Below, piece by piece: positions 34,286-47,614 of a DNA stretch of 64,000 bases. The notes below the pieces were generated by a model that was not told where the DNA came from, ran no database searches, and saw nothing but the letters and a program-made list of their open reading frames with translations. Made by a program: the position numbers and the translations under genes. The stretch's first letter is position 1. The number at the start of each line of letters is the position of its first letter. Origin of the DNA: Rhodococcus sp. SMB37 (GTDB lineage Bacteria; Actinomycetota; Actinomycetes; Mycobacteriales; Mycobacteriaceae); contig NZ_SLVY01000001.1 in assembly GCF_004345605.1 (NCBI RefSeq), positions 434,001 through 498,000 on the forward strand, read 5' to 3'.

Positions 34286-35386
34286 TCAGGCGGAGCCCAC
34301 GACAACGGCGCCACGTAGAACTACCAGGTCGGGGCGGGCCGATCCCGGATCGATGCGGGGGTCGTCCGCATAGACGATCAGGTCGGCGGAGGTACCCGGT
34401 TCGAGGCTCGGATGGCCGAGCCAGGCGCGTGCCGCCCAACTCGCTGCCGCGAAGGCCTCGTCGGCGTCGAGTCCGACCTTGCCCAGTGCTGCGATCTCGT
34501 CGGCGATCCGGCCGTGCTGCACCTGCCCACCGGCGTCGGTGCCCGCGTAGATCGGGATGCCGGCGTCGTGGGCGGCGCCGATGGTGTCGGCGACACGCGA
34601 ATGGAGGTCGCGCATGTGCGCGGCATACACGGGGAAGCGTGTGGCCGAGTCCGCGATATCGGGGAAGTTCTCGATGTTTACCAGGGTCGGGACCAGTGCG
34701 GTGCCCTTCGCCGCCATCGTCGCGATCGTGTCGTCGGTCAGGCCGGTGCCGTGTTCGATGCAGTCGATGCCGGCGGCGAGCAGGCCGGGCAGCGCGTCCT
34801 CACCGAACACGTGCGCCGTGACGCGGGCACCCTCATGATGTGCCGCGGCAATCGCCTCGACGAGGATCGCATCGCTCCACAGCGGTGCCAGGTCACCTGT
34901 CTCCCGGTCGATCCAGTCTCCGATGAGTTTGACCCAGCCGTCGCCGGCGCGGGCCTGCCGCGCGACCTCGTCAGGAAGTTGCGACTCGTCCTCGAGGTCG
35001 ACCGGCAGACCACGGATGTAGCGCTTCGGCAGCGCGATGTGCCGTCCTGCCCGGATGATCGTCGGCAGATCGCGGCGGGCATCGAAGGCGCGTGTGTCGA
35101 CCGGGGATCCGGCGTCGCGAAGAAGCAGGACACCCGCGTCGCGTTCGATGACGGCCTGCGCGAGCGCACCCGCTTCGTCTTCGACTCCCCCACCGAACCG
35201 GATCCCGACGTGACAATGCGCGTCGACCAGGCCCGGCAGCACCCACCCGCCGGTCGAGAGCACCTCCGCTCCGGGAATCGGCTCACGGGAGAATTCGCCG
35301 TCGGCGATCCACAATTCGACCGGTCCACCGTCCGGCAGTGTTCTGCCGCGCACGACGAACGGACCTCCAGCACCGACCCCGACCAC
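34286..35386 (-). CDS. Metal-dependent amidohydrolase
   Basis: A 366-residue amidohydrolase-superfamily TIM barrel. Metal ligands: H-x-H in '[10 protein letters not shown]', a bridging Lys in '[11 protein letters not shown]', His in 'VTAHVFG' and 'CIEHGTG', and Asp in 'AGTDAGG', so a binuclear site is complete. An N-terminal beta-sandwich is present in part. Substrate unknown; imidazolonepropionase/prolidase-like relatives hydrolyse cyclic amides or dipeptides. Corresponds to Rv2915c. GGGAGG precedes GTG 35386. It lies 32 nt after ffh. Confidence 0.9.
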   Translation of the reverse strand: MVGVGAGGPFVVRGRTLPDGGPVELWIADGEFSREPIPGAEVLSTGGWVLPGLVDAHCHVGIRFGGGVEDEAGALAQAVIERDAGVLLLRDAGSPVDTRAFDARRDLPTIIRAGRHIALPKRYIRGLPVDLEDESQLPDEVARQARAGDGWVKLIGDWIDRETGDLAPLWSDAILVEAIAAAHHEGARVTAHVFGEDALPGLLAAGIDCIEHGTGLTDDTIATMAAKGTALVPTLVNIENFPDIADSATRFPVYAAHMRDLHSRVADTIGAAHDAGIPIYAGTDAGGQVQHGRIADEIAALGKVGLDADEAFAAASWAARAWLGHPSLEPGTSADLIVYADDPRIDPGSARPDLVVLRGAVVVGSA

Positions 35387-35418
35387 GACTGGGCCTCCCG
35401 TTTTCTCGCGAATGCGTT

Positions 35419-36990
35419 CTAGTTCTTGGGAAACTTCAACTTCGACAGATCGAAGCCCTCGAGACCCGGAGGGACTTCGTCGAGGCCCTTCGGCATGTTG
35501 GACAGGTCGGGCATGCCCGCACCGAGCCCCGGGAACCCGGCGGGCATGCCGCCGGGAAGACCACCCCGCACCTTCGGCGGTGTCGGCCCGCGGCCGCCCT
35601 TCTTTCCCTTCTTGCCCTTCTTCGAACGCTGGTTGCGCCGGGCGCCGGGCATACCCATTTGGCCGGCCATCGCGGACATCATCTTCCGCGCTTCGAAGAA
35701 GCGGTCGACGAGCTGGTTCACATCGGAAACCTTCACGCCGGAGCCGTTGGCGATGCGCAGTCGACGGGAGCCATTGATGATTTTCGGGTTGGCACGCTCC
35801 GCAGGGGTCATGCCGCGGATGATCGCCTGGATCCGGTCGAGTTGCTTCTCGTCGACGCCCGCGAGCGCGTCCTTCATCTGGCCCGCTCCGGGGAGCATAC
35901 CGAGCAGGTTCGCGATGGGACCCATCTTGCGCACGGCCATCATCTGTTCGAGGAAGTCTTCGAGGGTGAGCTCGCCGCTCCCGATCTTGGCGGCGGTCGC
36001 TTCGGCCTGTGTGGCGTCGAAGTGCTGCTCGGCCTGCTCGATGAGGGTGAGCACATCGCCCATACCGAGGATGCGGCTGGCCATACGCTCGGGGTGGAAG
36101 ACGTCGAAGTCCTCGAGCTTCTCACCCGTGGATGCGAACAGGATCGGCCGGCCTGTCAGTTCGCGGACGCTGAGCGCGGCACCGCCGCGCGCATCGCCGT
36201 CGAGCTTGGTGAGCACGACGCCGGTGAAGCCGACACCCTCGCGGAACGCCTCAGCGGTGCTCACGGCATCCTGGCCGATCATCGCGTCGAGAACGAACAG
36301 GGTCTCGTCAGGCTGGACGGCGTCGCGGATGCCTGCGGCCTGCGCCATCAGTTCCTGATCGATGCCGAGGCGGCCGGCGGTGTCGACGACGACCACGTCG
36401 TACTGCTTGTTCTTCGCCTCCGCGATGCCCTGCTGTGCGACCGCGATCGGGTCGGCGGCCGTGACACCGAGTTCGTTCTCGCCACCACCGATCGACGTTC
36501 CCGGATGCGGCGCGAACACCGACACGCCGGCACGTTCCCCGACGACCTGCAGCTGCGTGACCGCGCCGGGACGTTGGAGGTCGCACGCGACCAGCATCGG
36601 GGTGTGACCCTGATCCTTGAGCCACCTGGCGAGCTTGCCGGCGAGCGTGGTCTTACCCGCACCCTGCAGACCTGCCAGCATGATGACGGTCGGTGGGGTC
36701 TTCGCGAACTGGAGCCGGCGGGTCTCACCGCCGAGGATCCCGACGAGTTCGTCGTTGACGATCTTGACGACCTGCTGAGCCGGGTTCAGCGCGCCGTGAA
36801 CCTCGGCGCCCTTGGCGCGTTCCTTGATTTTCTTGATGAACGAGCGCACGACGGGCAGCGCCACGTCCGCGTCGAGGAGGGCAAGGCGGATTTCGCGGCA
36901 CGTTGCGTCGATGTCCGCGTCGGACAGGCGCCCCTTGCCGCGCAGGTCCTTGAGGACCCCTGTCAACCTGTCGGAAAGGGATTCGAACAC
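35419..36990 (-). CDS. ffh: Signal recognition particle protein Ffh
   Basis: A 523-residue SRP54 protein that binds signal sequences co-translationally and delivers ribosomes to FtsY. It has the N helical bundle, the GTPase with G1 'GLQGAGKTT', 'DLQRPGAV', G3 'DTAGR', G4 'TKLDG', and a Met-rich M domain with 4.5S RNA-binding 'RIANGSGV'. The C-terminus is Gly/Pro/Met-rich. GTG 36990 has AGGAG upstream; a longer reading begins in the intergenic region. No 4.5S RNA gene was recognised in the window. Confidence 0.97.
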   Translation of the reverse strand: MFESLSDRLTGVLKDLRGKGRLSDADIDATCREIRLALLDADVALPVVRSFIKKIKERAKGAEVHGALNPAQQVVKIVNDELVGILGGETRRLQFAKTPPTVIMLAGLQGAGKTTLAGKLARWLKDQGHTPMLVACDLQRPGAVTQLQVVGERAGVSVFAPHPGTSIGGGENELGVTAADPIAVAQQGIAEAKNKQYDVVVVDTAGRLGIDQELMAQAAGIRDAVQPDETLFVLDAMIGQDAVSTAEAFREGVGFTGVVLTKLDGDARGGAALSVRELTGRPILFASTGEKLEDFDVFHPERMASRILGMGDVLTLIEQAEQHFDATQAEATAAKIGSGELTLEDFLEQMMAVRKMGPIANLLGMLPGAGQMKDALAGVDEKQLDRIQAIIRGMTPAERANPKIINGSRRLRIANGSGVKVSDVNQLVDRFFEARKMMSAMAGQMGMPGARRNQRSKKGKKGKKGGRGPTPPKVRGGLPGGMPAGFPGLGAGMPDLSNMPKGLDEVPPGLEGFDLSKLKFPKN

Positions 36991-37105
36991 CGAATGCGCT
37001 CCTGCGGTCTGACGAGAACACGGACAATACTGCGCTCCAGGGTAGCCGCTCCGATCCACCCGCAACCGGGGGTGGGGCCGTCCGGCCGACCGACAGACGG
37101 CAGGA

Positions 37106-37123
37106 GACCCGGGATCGCGGGTC
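37106..37123 (-). terminator. Possible terminator of glnD
   Basis: A short 6-bp GC-rich stem (37106-37111 / 37118-37123) begins 4 nt after the glnD stop. Weak evidence. Confidence 0.3.
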
Positions 37124-37126
37124 AGC

Positions 37127-39959
<2,833 letters not shown>

Positions 39960-40044
39960 TCATCCCTTCCCGGTGCCCACCGGACGTTGTCGTTGGTGTC
40001 CGCGTAATCCTTGCCCGCTATCTTCGTCCACTTTCCACCTCAGC

Positions 40045-40092
40045 GACGAGGTGAGGCGTTACTTCGGTGACGAGGTGAAGTATCACTTCAGT
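40045..40092. repeat. 24-bp tandem repeat across the amt 3' end
   Basis: Copies 40045-40068 and 40069-40092 match at 18 of 24 positions and continue from the amt coding end into the gap before glnB. The second copy also contains the short palindrome GAAGTATCACTTC (40078-40090). Confidence 0.55.
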
Positions 40093-41378
40093 GCAGTGGC
40101 GAAGTCGTATGCGGATTCCGCGTGCTCGGTCTCGTCGATTCCGCGAGCTTCGTCCTCGGGCGAGATGCGCCAACCCAGGGGCCGCAGAGCGAGGGCGATC
40201 ACGGCGGTGACGATGGCAGTGAACACCAGGGCGACCAGGGCGATCACGATCTGGATGACGAGTTGCTTGTAGTCGCCTCCGTAGAACAGGCCGGTCTCGG
40301 TGCCGAGTAGGCCGATGGCGACCGTGCCCCACAGACCGGACACGAGGTGCACGCCCACGACATCGAGCGAGTCGTCGTAGCCGAACTTGTACTTCAGGCC
40401 GACTGCGAGGGCCGAGAGGATGCCTGCGACAACACCGAGGACGATGGATCCGACGGGGCTGAGGGAACCGGCAGCGGGCGTGATGGCGACCAGACCGGCG
40501 ACGGCACCCGATGCGGCGCCGAGGCTGGTGGCCTTGCCGTCCCGGACACGCTCGGTCGCGAGCCAGCCGAGGATTGCGGCGGCGGTGGCCACGGTGGTGT
40601 TGAGCCAGGCGAGGCCGGCAACACCGTCGGCAGCGAACGCGGATCCACCGTTGAACCCGAACCAGCCGAACCACAGAAGCGCGGCGCCGAGCATCACGAA
40701 CGGGAGATTGTGCGGGCGGAACGCGGTCTTACCGAAGCCAGTGCGCTTGCCGACGATGAGTGCGAGTACCAGCGCGGCAATACCGGCGTTGATGTGGACC
40801 ACCGTGCCGCCTGCGAAGTCGATCGGGTGGACTGCAGCGGTGAGTCCGCCTTCACCGTCGTCGACGGTGCCGAAGAGCATTGCAGCGATGCTGTCCTCGG
40901 AGCCGGAGAGCAGGCCGCCGCCCCACACCATGTGGGCGAGCGGGAAGTATGCGAGGGTCACCCAGACTCCGACGAACACCATCCACGTGCCGAACTTCAC
41001 GCGCTCGGCAAGTGCGCCGCTGATGAGCGCGGTGGTGATGATCGCGAAGGTGACCTGGAACCCGATATCGATGACCTGCGGGTAGTTGCCCAGGCCCGGC
41101 AGGAATCCACCTTCGTCGTCGTAGATGGCGCCCTGCAGACCGAACATCTCGAACGGGTTCGCGAAGATACCGCCGATGCTCTCGGAGCCGTACGACATCG
41201 ACCAGCCCCACAGCACATAGATCACGCCGATCAGCGCCATCGCGCCGAACGACATCATCATCATGTTCAGGACCGACTTGGCGCGTGACATGCCGCCGTA
41301 GAAGAACGCCAGACCCGGTGTCATCAGCAGCACGAGCGATGCCGCCATGAGCATCCATGCGGCGTCGCCGGTGTTCAC
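40083..41378 (-). CDS. amt: Ammonium transporter Amt
   Basis: A 431-residue channel with about eleven membrane segments. Motifs: 'VLLMTPGLAFFYGGMSRAKSVLN', 'DFAGGTVVHINAGIAALVLALIVGKR' (first conserved His), 'FGWFGFNGGSAFA' and 'DDSLDVVGVHLVSGLWGT' with the second conserved His of the pore. It carries NH4+/NH3 inward. GTG 41378 is chosen because GGAGGAAGTG sits right before it; GTG 41396 is possible but would place the ribosome site inside the gene. First gene of the amt-glnB-glnD operon. Upstream is a phased GlnR-type site. Confidence 0.95.
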   Translation of the reverse strand: MNTGDAAWMLMAASLVLLMTPGLAFFYGGMSRAKSVLNMMMMSFGAMALIGVIYVLWGWSMSYGSESIGGIFANPFEMFGLQGAIYDDEGGFLPGLGNYPQVIDIGFQVTFAIITTALISGALAERVKFGTWMVFVGVWVTLAYFPLAHMVWGGGLLSGSEDSIAAMLFGTVDDGEGGLTAAVHPIDFAGGTVVHINAGIAALVLALIVGKRTGFGKTAFRPHNLPFVMLGAALLWFGWFGFNGGSAFAADGVAGLAWLNTTVATAAAILGWLATERVRDGKATSLGAASGAVAGLVAITPAAGSLSPVGSIVLGVVAGILSALAVGLKYKFGYDDSLDVVGVHLVSGLWGTVAIGLLGTETGLFYGGDYKQLVIQIVIALVALVFTAIVTAVIALALRPLGWRISPEDEARGIDETEHAESAYDFATALK

Positions 41379-41453
41379 CACTTCCTCCACTTGCACACCT
41401 CCCAGTTGTCCGCGCCGATGAGCGCGTCGTTGGGGAAAGCTTCCTGCGGAGAT

Positions 41454-41523
41454 GTTTCAGCAGAAGCGCCGTCCTGTTTCGACGGCGTGAACGCGTGGAG
41501 GGACGGTGTTTCGTTCATGTTTC
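41454..41523 (-). promoter_or_regulatory. GlnR-type nitrogen-control site upstream of amt
   Basis: On the minus strand there are TTCAC (41491-41487), GAAAC (41480-41476), GCGCT (41469-41465) and GAAAC (41458-41454), each separated by exactly 6 nt. This is the 11-nt-phased a-b-a-b form of the GlnR consensus gTnAc-n6-GaAAc, with the second a-box degenerate. Further upstream is a GAAAC-n6-GAAAC pair (41523-41508). The site is about 75-145 bp upstream of the amt start. Confidence 0.65.
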
Positions 41524-41549
41524 ACGGCGGAGCCCGCATCGGGAAGCGA

Positions 41550-41582
41550 CGAGGCCGCCCCGCCGTAGCGGAAGCGGCCTCG
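41550..41582 (-). terminator. Terminator downstream of ftsY
   Basis: 9-bp perfect inverted arms (41550-41558 and 41574-41582) with a 15-nt loop that can pair further inside. It begins 20 nt after the ftsY stop. Confidence 0.65.
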
Positions 41583-41601
41583 AGTCGAAAGATGGAAGGT
41601 G

Positions 41602-43143
41602 TCAGCCCAGCAGCGCGTCGACGAACGCACCCGGTTCGAAAGGAGCGAGGTCGTCCGCACCCTCACCCAGGCCGACGAGCTTGACCGGAACGCCCAGCTC
41701 GTGTTGCACCTGGAAGACGATTCCGCCCTTTGCGGTGCCGTCCAGCTTCGTCAGTACCACGCCGGTGATGTCGACGACCTCGGCGAACACGCGGGCCTGC
41801 ATGAGTCCGTTCTGCCCGATGGTGGCGTCGAGCACCAGCAGGACCTCGTCGACGGCGGCCTTCTTCTCGACCACGCGCTTGACCTTGCCCAGCTCGTCCA
41901 TCAGGCCGGTCTTCGTGTGCAGGCGACCTGCGGTGTCGATGAGGACTGCGTCGACCCCGTTGTCGATGCCCTTCGCGACGGAGTCGAACGCGACTGCTGC
42001 GGGGTCGGCTGCTTCCTTGCCGCGCACTACCTCGGCACCTACACGCTCGGCCCAGGTTTGGAGCTGATCGGCCGCAGCAGCACGGAAGGTGTCGGCGGCG
42101 CCGAGCAGGACTCGACGTCCGTCTGCGACGAGAACGCGGGCGAGTTTTCCGGTCGTGGTCGTCTTACCCGTGCCGTTGACGCCGACGATGAGCAGGACCG
42201 ACGGGAGGTTGTCGTGCGGCAGGGCTCGGATGGAACGGTCGAGGTCGGGCCGCAGTTCGTCGACGAGCACCGTGCGGAGCACCGCGCGCGCATCGGCCTC
42301 GGACCGGATGTTGCTCGCTGCCATCTCCTCTCGCAGCCGGTCCACGATCTTCGCGGTGGTGGCGGAACCGAGATCGGCGATCAGGAGTGTGTCCTCGATC
42401 TCCTCCCACGAATCCTCGTCCAGATCGCCGCCGCCGAGCAGGCCGAGCAGGCTCTTGCCCACAGCATTCTGCGAGCGGGCCAGCCGACCCCGGAGGCGGA
42501 CGAGTCGTCCCGAGGTCGGCTCGATCTCGTCGAGCGCCGGTGCAACGGGTGTTTCGACAGGCGCGGGGGTAGGCACGGCTTCGACGGGAGCAGCCGTCGT
42601 CGGTGCAGCGTCGACGGGCGCCTCGGGCTCCGCTGCCTCGGGGGCTACCTTGGGCTCCGGGACCACCTCGGGCGCAGTAATGACCTCGGGCGCGCTCTCC
42701 GGCTCCGCAGGCTCAGGTTCTGCGACGGCGGGGCCGGGTGCGGCCTCCGGTTCGACGGGCTCAGGCTCCGCAGGTTTCGGCTCTGCAGGCTTCGGCTCGC
42801 TCGGCGGCACCACCGGGGTCCGCGGGGTGGGCGGCGCCTCGGTGACCTCCTCGGGCAACGGCACAGTGCGAGGCTCCGGCGCCGGTGTCGGCGCGGGTTC
42901 CGGGGTAGGCCGTTCGACCGGTTGCGGCGGCGCGGTGGCAGTCGTTCCCTGACTGAAACTGAATCCGCTCTGCGCTTTGTAACCGCCCGAGCGATCCTTG
43001 CCTTCTGCGGTGTCGAGCTGCCGGGTCTCCTCCTTCGCCGTCAGCGACACCTGCCGTCGCCGATAGAGCGTCAGACCCACGACGAGCGCGACGAGAACAA
43101 CCGCGAGGGCGGCCGCGATGATTATCCAAGCTCCGGTACTCAC
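41602..43143 (-). CDS. ftsY: SRP receptor FtsY
   Basis: A 513-residue FtsY. The first ~30 residues hold a membrane segment ('WIIIAAALAVVLVALVVGLTLY'), followed by ~190 residues that are Pro/Glu/Ala-rich and disordered, then the NG GTPase: 'VNGTGKTTTTGKLA' (G1), 'AADTFRAAAADQL', 'IDTAGR', 'TKLDGTAKGG'. It receives ribosome-SRP complexes at the membrane. GTG 43143 lies 12 nt after smc and the two are co-transcribed. As in other actinobacteria, smc precedes ftsY. Confidence 0.97.
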   Translation of the reverse strand: MSTGAWIIIAAALAVVLVALVVGLTLYRRRQVSLTAKEETRQLDTAEGKDRSGGYKAQSGFSFSQGTTATAPPQPVERPTPEPAPTPAPEPRTVPLPEEVTEAPPTPRTPVVPPSEPKPAEPKPAEPEPVEPEAAPGPAVAEPEPAEPESAPEVITAPEVVPEPKVAPEAAEPEAPVDAAPTTAAPVEAVPTPAPVETPVAPALDEIEPTSGRLVRLRGRLARSQNAVGKSLLGLLGGGDLDEDSWEEIEDTLLIADLGSATTAKIVDRLREEMAASNIRSEADARAVLRTVLVDELRPDLDRSIRALPHDNLPSVLLIVGVNGTGKTTTTGKLARVLVADGRRVLLGAADTFRAAAADQLQTWAERVGAEVVRGKEAADPAAVAFDSVAKGIDNGVDAVLIDTAGRLHTKTGLMDELGKVKRVVEKKAAVDEVLLVLDATIGQNGLMQARVFAEVVDITGVVLTKLDGTAKGGIVFQVQHELGVPVKLVGLGEGADDLAPFEPGAFVDALLG

Positions 43144-43155
43144 GCACCCATACTG

Positions 43156-46100
43156 TCAGGCCTGGAGCTCGTCTTCCGGTTCAGGGACAGGTGTTGTGAC
43201 ATTCTGCCCGCGCAGACGCTGGGAGATCACACGGGTGATGCCGTCACCCCGCATGCTGACGCCGTACAGCGCGTCGGCAACCTCCATCGTCGGTTTCTGG
43301 TGGGTGATGACGATCAGCTGAGATTTTTCGCGCAGCTGCTCGAACAACCCGATCAGTCTCCGCAGGTTCGTGTCGTCGAGCGCTGCCTCCACCTCGTCCA
43401 TGACGTAGAACGGGGACGGCCGGGCGCGGAAGATCGCCACGAGCATCGCGACGGCGGTCAGTGACTTCTCACCTCCGGACAGCAGCGACAACCGCTTGAC
43501 TTTCTTACCCGGGGGCCGGGCTTCCACCTCGATGCCCGTCGTGAGCATGTCCTTCGGGTCGGTGAGGACGAGTCGACCTTCACCGCCGGGGAACAACTTT
43601 GCGAACACCTGCTCGAATTCGCGCTCGACGTCGGCGTAGGCCTCGGTGAACACCTGCAGGATCCGCGCGTCGACCTCGTCGACCACGGCCAGCAGATCCT
43701 TGCGGGCGTTCTTGACGTCCTCGAGTTGCGTCGCGAGGAAGTTGTACCGCTCCTCGAGAGCGGCGAACTCCTCGAGAGCGAGCGGGTTGACCTTGCCGAG
43801 CGTCGAGAGATCCTTCTGGGCACGCTTCGCGCGGCGTTCCTGCGTCGCGCGATCGTAGGGCTGCGGCTGCGGGGCGACCACCTGTTCGCCGCGTTCGCGT
43901 GCCTGCTCGTACTCGGCGATTTCGAGATCGGTCGGCGGGAGCGGGACGTCCGGGCCGTACTCGGCAACGAGGTCGTCGAGTGCGATGCTGAACTGCTCGA
44001 GAATTGTCTGCTCGAGCTGTTCGATGCGCAGCGCGGCCTGCGCCCGCGCCACCTCGTCGCGGTGCACGGCGTCGGTGAGCTGGTCGCGCTGGGTGGAGAA
44101 CTCGCGCACGAGTTCCTTGGCCCGGTCGAGTTGCTCGGCACATTCGGTGCGGCGGCGGGTCAGTTCCTCCCGATGCGCGTGCGCGGTGGCGACCGCGGTC
44201 TCGAGTTCCCCGGTCACGCGGGCACCGGCCGCAGCGACCGCCGCGGCCACCGCAGCAGCCTGCCGACGGGTCGCGCGCGCTCGCTCGGCGCGTGCGCGGG
44301 CTTCACGTTCGGCCTGTGCGGCGCGGCGTAGCGAGTCGGCCTTGCCGCGTAGCGATTCGGCGCGTTCTTCCGCAGTACGCGCGGCGAGCCTGGACTCCAT
44401 CTCGACGGCACGCACCTCGGCGAGAGCTGCCGCGGCCATCTCACGCTCGGCGGCGGTCGATTCGGTGCCGGCGCTGTCGCCGGTGCCCTCCTGCTCGCCC
44501 TCCGCGAGCCGCAAACGCTCCTCGAGTTCTACGAGCTTCTCCCGGGCCGCATCGCGTTCTTTCTCCGCTGCTGCACGCTGCGTGACGAGACGTTCGGATT
44601 CGGCGTGCGCGTTGCGAGCGGCCTGGCCGAGACGTCCGAGCTGTTCGTAGACCGCCGACATCGCCGCGTCGGATTCGTTGAGGGCCGCGAGTGTCTGCTC
44701 GGCGTATTCGGCGCGTGCCTTCTGCTCCTCGGCGGCACCGGTCAGCGCTGCGGCAAGTTCTTCCGAGCGGCGCTCCGCTGCCTCGAGCCCCTCCCGCGAG
44801 GAATCGATCGCCGCTTGGATCTCGAGCGTGCTCGGCGCACGATCGGAGCCTCCGACGACCCATCCGGAGCCGGTGAGGTCACCGCGGCGGGTGACCGCAC
44901 GCAGATCCGGTCGCTGCGAGCACACCGTCGCAGCGGCCGCGAGGTCGTCGACCACAACGATTCCGGCGAGGATGGCATCGAGTCCTCCGCGCAGTTCATC
45001 GGGGCATACGACCACGTCGCGAACCCACCGAGCGTCCGCGGGCAGCGACCCGGACTCGTCGGGCGCCTCGGCCCCGACCGCGAGGAACGCAACCCTGCCC
45101 TGGTCGGCGTCGGCGAGAGCGGTGGCCAGCGAATTCGCTGCGGCCACCGACGTGACAGTGAGGGCGTCGGAGGCGGGTCCGAGTGCGGCGGCGACTGCCG
45201 CCTCGAAACCGGGTTCGACACGCAGACGGTCTGCGAGCGGACCCAGCACACCCGAGTCGGCGTGGTGCTCGAGCAGCCATGCAGCACCGTCCTTACGCTC
45301 GAGTCCCATCGACAGGGCCTCGATGCGAGCGCCGAGCGAAGCGACCTCCTTACCCGCAGTGCGTTCGGCGTTCTGGAGTTCCTCGACGCGTTCGTCGGCG
45401 ATGCGGGCCGCCTCGACGGCTCGTTCGTGTTGGGCGTCTGCGTCGATCTCCCCCGCATCGAGATCGTCGATGCGGCCCTGCGCGGTTTCGAACTCTGCCT
45501 GCGCGTCGACTCCGCGGCGACGGGCCTCCTCGATCGCAACAGTGAGTCGCGTGATCTCGCCGTCGATCGAGTCCGTGCGGGTCCGGACGGTGTCGACCTG
45601 GCCGGTGAGGCGGGCGAGTCCCTCGCGGCGGTCGGCGATGGCGCGGACCGCCGCCATGTGCGCCCGTTCGGCCGCTGCCGCGTGTTCCTCTTGCGCGATG
45701 AGTTGTTCCTTCGCCGCTTCGAGGGTGCCGTGCGCGATCTCGACGGCCTCGATCAGTTCGGCTTCTTCGGCGGCGATCCGGTCGGCGCGTGCTTCCATCT
45801 CGTCTGGATCCTGCCCGGCGCGGACCTCGGGTTCTGCATCGAGGTGGCGGGCGCGTTCCTGCGCGATTCGCACAGTCGCGGACACGCGTTCGGCGAGGGC
45901 CGAGAGCCGGAACCAGGTCTGGGAGGCCGCTTCGGCGCTCGGGGTGAGTTGAGCAAGGGCCTGTTCGTGGCGGGCGAGGTCGGCGGTGGCCTCGTCGAGC
46001 ATCACATTGACGTGGTCGAGGCGCTCGCGCAGGACTTGTTCCTGCTCGTCCTGGCCCACGAACTCGGCGCGACGGGTCACGAGGTCGTCGGCAGCCAGGC

Positions 46101-46782
46101 GAAGCCGCGCATCACGAAGGTCGGCCTGCACAGTCTGGGCGCGGCGCGCGACCTCGGCCTGTCGTCCGAGTGGTTTGAGCTGGCGGCGCAGTTCGGCAGT
46201 GAGGTCGGTCAGCCGAGCGAGATTGGCCTGCATCGAATCGAGCTTGCGGACCGCCTTCTCCTTGCGACGGCGGTGCTTGAGCACCCCGGCGGCCTCTTCG
46301 ATGAATGCCCGCCGGTCTTCCGGGCGAGATTCGAGGATCGCAGCCAGACGCCCCTGCCCGACGATCACGTGCATTTCACGGCCGATACCGGAGTCGGAGA
46401 GAAGTTCCTGCACATCCATCAGGCGGCACGAGTTGCCGTTGATCTCGTACTCGCCGGCGCCGTCGCGGAACATGCGCCGCGTAACGGACACCTCCGAGTA
46501 CTCGATCGGAAGGGCGCCGTCCGAATTGTCGATCGTCAGTGTCACCTCGGCGCGACCGAGCGGCGGGCGTCCCGCAGTGCCCGCGAAGATGACGTCCTGC
46601 ATCTTCCCGCCGCGAAGCGCTTTGGCGCCTTGTTCCCCCATCACCCAGGTGAGGGCATCTACCACATTGGACTTACCCGAGCCGTTGGGTCCGACGACAC
46701 AGGTGATGCCGGGCTCGAAGCGCAGAGTCGTCGACGAAGCGAAGGACTTGAAGCCCTTCAGTGTCAGACTCTTGAGATGCAT
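43156..46782 (-). CDS. smc: Chromosome segregation protein SMC
   Basis: A 1208-residue SMC. Walker A is '[26 protein letters not shown]', coiled coil fills the central part with a hinge around 510-680, and the C-terminal head has '[19 protein letters not shown]' (signature) with Walker B '[14 protein letters not shown]'. SMC with ScpAB compacts the chromosome. ATG 46782 is the family start. Ends 12 nt before ftsY, which it co-expresses. Confidence 0.98.
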   Translation of the reverse strand: MHLKSLTLKGFKSFASSTTLRFEPGITCVVGPNGSGKSNVVDALTWVMGEQGAKALRGGKMQDVIFAGTAGRPPLGRAEVTLTIDNSDGALPIEYSEVSVTRRMFRDGAGEYEINGNSCRLMDVQELLSDSGIGREMHVIVGQGRLAAILESRPEDRRAFIEEAAGVLKHRRRKEKAVRKLDSMQANLARLTDLTAELRRQLKPLGRQAEVARRAQTVQADLRDARLRLAADDLVTRRAEFVGQDEQEQVLRERLDHVNVMLDEATADLARHEQALAQLTPSAEAASQTWFRLSALAERVSATVRIAQERARHLDAEPEVRAGQDPDEMEARADRIAAEEAELIEAVEIAHGTLEAAKEQLIAQEEHAAAAERAHMAAVRAIADRREGLARLTGQVDTVRTRTDSIDGEITRLTVAIEEARRRGVDAQAEFETAQGRIDDLDAGEIDADAQHERAVEAARIADERVEELQNAERTAGKEVASLGARIEALSMGLERKDGAAWLLEHHADSGVLGPLADRLRVEPGFEAAVAAALGPASDALTVTSVAAANSLATALADADQGRVAFLAVGAEAPDESGSLPADARWVRDVVVCPDELRGGLDAILAGIVVVDDLAAAATVCSQRPDLRAVTRRGDLTGSGWVVGGSDRAPSTLEIQAAIDSSREGLEAAERRSEELAAALTGAAEEQKARAEYAEQTLAALNESDAAMSAVYEQLGRLGQAARNAHAESERLVTQRAAAEKERDAAREKLVELEERLRLAEGEQEGTGDSAGTESTAAEREMAAAALAEVRAVEMESRLAARTAEERAESLRGKADSLRRAAQAEREARARAERARATRRQAAAVAAAVAAAGARVTGELETAVATAHAHREELTRRRTECAEQLDRAKELVREFSTQRDQLTDAVHRDEVARAQAALRIEQLEQTILEQFSIALDDLVAEYGPDVPLPPTDLEIAEYEQARERGEQVVAPQPQPYDRATQERRAKRAQKDLSTLGKVNPLALEEFAALEERYNFLATQLEDVKNARKDLLAVVDEVDARILQVFTEAYADVEREFEQVFAKLFPGGEGRLVLTDPKDMLTTGIEVEARPPGKKVKRLSLLSGGEKSLTAVAMLVAIFRARPSPFYVMDEVEAALDDTNLRRLIGLFEQLREKSQLIVITHQKPTMEVADALYGVSMRGDGITRVISQRLRGQNVTTPVPEPEDELQA

Positions 46783-46804
46783 GAGGAAAAACCTTACCGG
46801 GACG

Positions 46805-47098
46805 TCAGCGCTCGACGAATCCGGTGAGGTCGCCGCGTGCCGGTTCCCAACTCTCGACCACGAGTCGCACCTCCCCCGGTGTCAGGTCGGATCGCAGCCA
46901 GTCGAGCAGCATTTCGAGGGCGTGACGCGGGCCCTCGGCGATGACGAGAACCCGACCGTCCGCATGGTTGGTGGCGTGGCCTACGAGTCCGAGTTCGAGC
47001 GCTCGGGCACGAGTGAACCAGCGGAAGCCGACACCCTTGACCCTGCCGTGCACCCAGGCCGTCATGCGTTCGGTGTCGTCGGGATGTTCCGGTGCCAC
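46805..47098 (-). CDS. acyP: Acylphosphatase
   Basis: A 97-residue acylphosphatase with the catalytic Arg in '[25 protein letters not shown]' and the Asn in '[17 protein letters not shown]'. It hydrolyses acylphosphates. GTG 47098 lies 9 nt after the OsmC-family gene and 22 nt before smc. The same arrangement is found in mycobacteria. Confidence 0.95.
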   Translation of the reverse strand: MAPEHPDDTERMTAWVHGRVKGVGFRWFTRARALELGLVGHATNHADGRVLVIAEGPRHALEMLLDWLRSDLTPGEVRLVVESWEPARGDLTGFVER

Positions 47099-47107
47099 AG
47101 TGCTCCT

Positions 47108-47545
47108 CTAGACGTCTGCGGTGATGGTCAACGACACCTTCGTGCCGGCCTTCAGCGTGCGGCCGACGGTGCAGACCTTGTCGACGGATCGCTCGACAAG
47201 CGCGACTAGTCGCTGTTGGGCTTCGGCGTCGAGTTCGGAGAGGTCGAGGATCAGTTCTTCTTCGAGGTGCGGGTAGACCTCGTTCTCGCGGTCGGCTGCG
47301 CCGGACACCTTGATCGTCGCGTCGTAGTCGTCGCCGAGCCGCCGTGACAGGGGGAAATCGGAACTCATACCGGAACACGCGGCAAGGGCGATCTTCAGCA
47401 GCTCGCCTGGGGTGAAGACACCGTCGACGCTCTCGGAGCCGATGAGCACCTCGGCGCCGCGTGAGCTGCGGCCGGTGTAACGGCGGGTGCCGGTGCGCTC
47501 GACCCACAGTTCGGTGGGTGTGGTCGCGGAGTTCTGGTCAGCCAT
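47108..47545 (-). CDS. OsmC/Ohr-family protein
   Basis: A 145-residue OsmC-like protein, Rv2923c-like. Peroxiredoxins of this family reduce organic hydroperoxides with two Cys. One Cys is in 'LALAACSGMSSDF' and another in 'VDKVCTVGRTL', which fit the peroxidatic and resolving positions. The Arg of the active site may be one of 'RTGTRRYTGRSSRG'. ATG 47545 ('MADQNSATTP') is chosen; a 20-residue longer reading is not supported. Confidence 0.9.
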   Translation of the reverse strand: MADQNSATTPTELWVERTGTRRYTGRSSRGAEVLIGSESVDGVFTPGELLKIALAACSGMSSDFPLSRRLGDDYDATIKVSGAADRENEVYPHLEEELILDLSELDAEAQQRLVALVERSVDKVCTVGRTLKAGTKVSLTITADV

Positions 47546-47614
47546 GCAGGAAATCCTGCCATGCTGTGCCGACACTGGGCGCAGGACGGGGCCCACACCG
47601 AGCACAGGACGGTC

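Noticed and set aside
44605..46827. Long open frame (~740 codons) opposite smc
   Set aside because: Antisense to a complete SMC; the composition is typical of a shadow frame.
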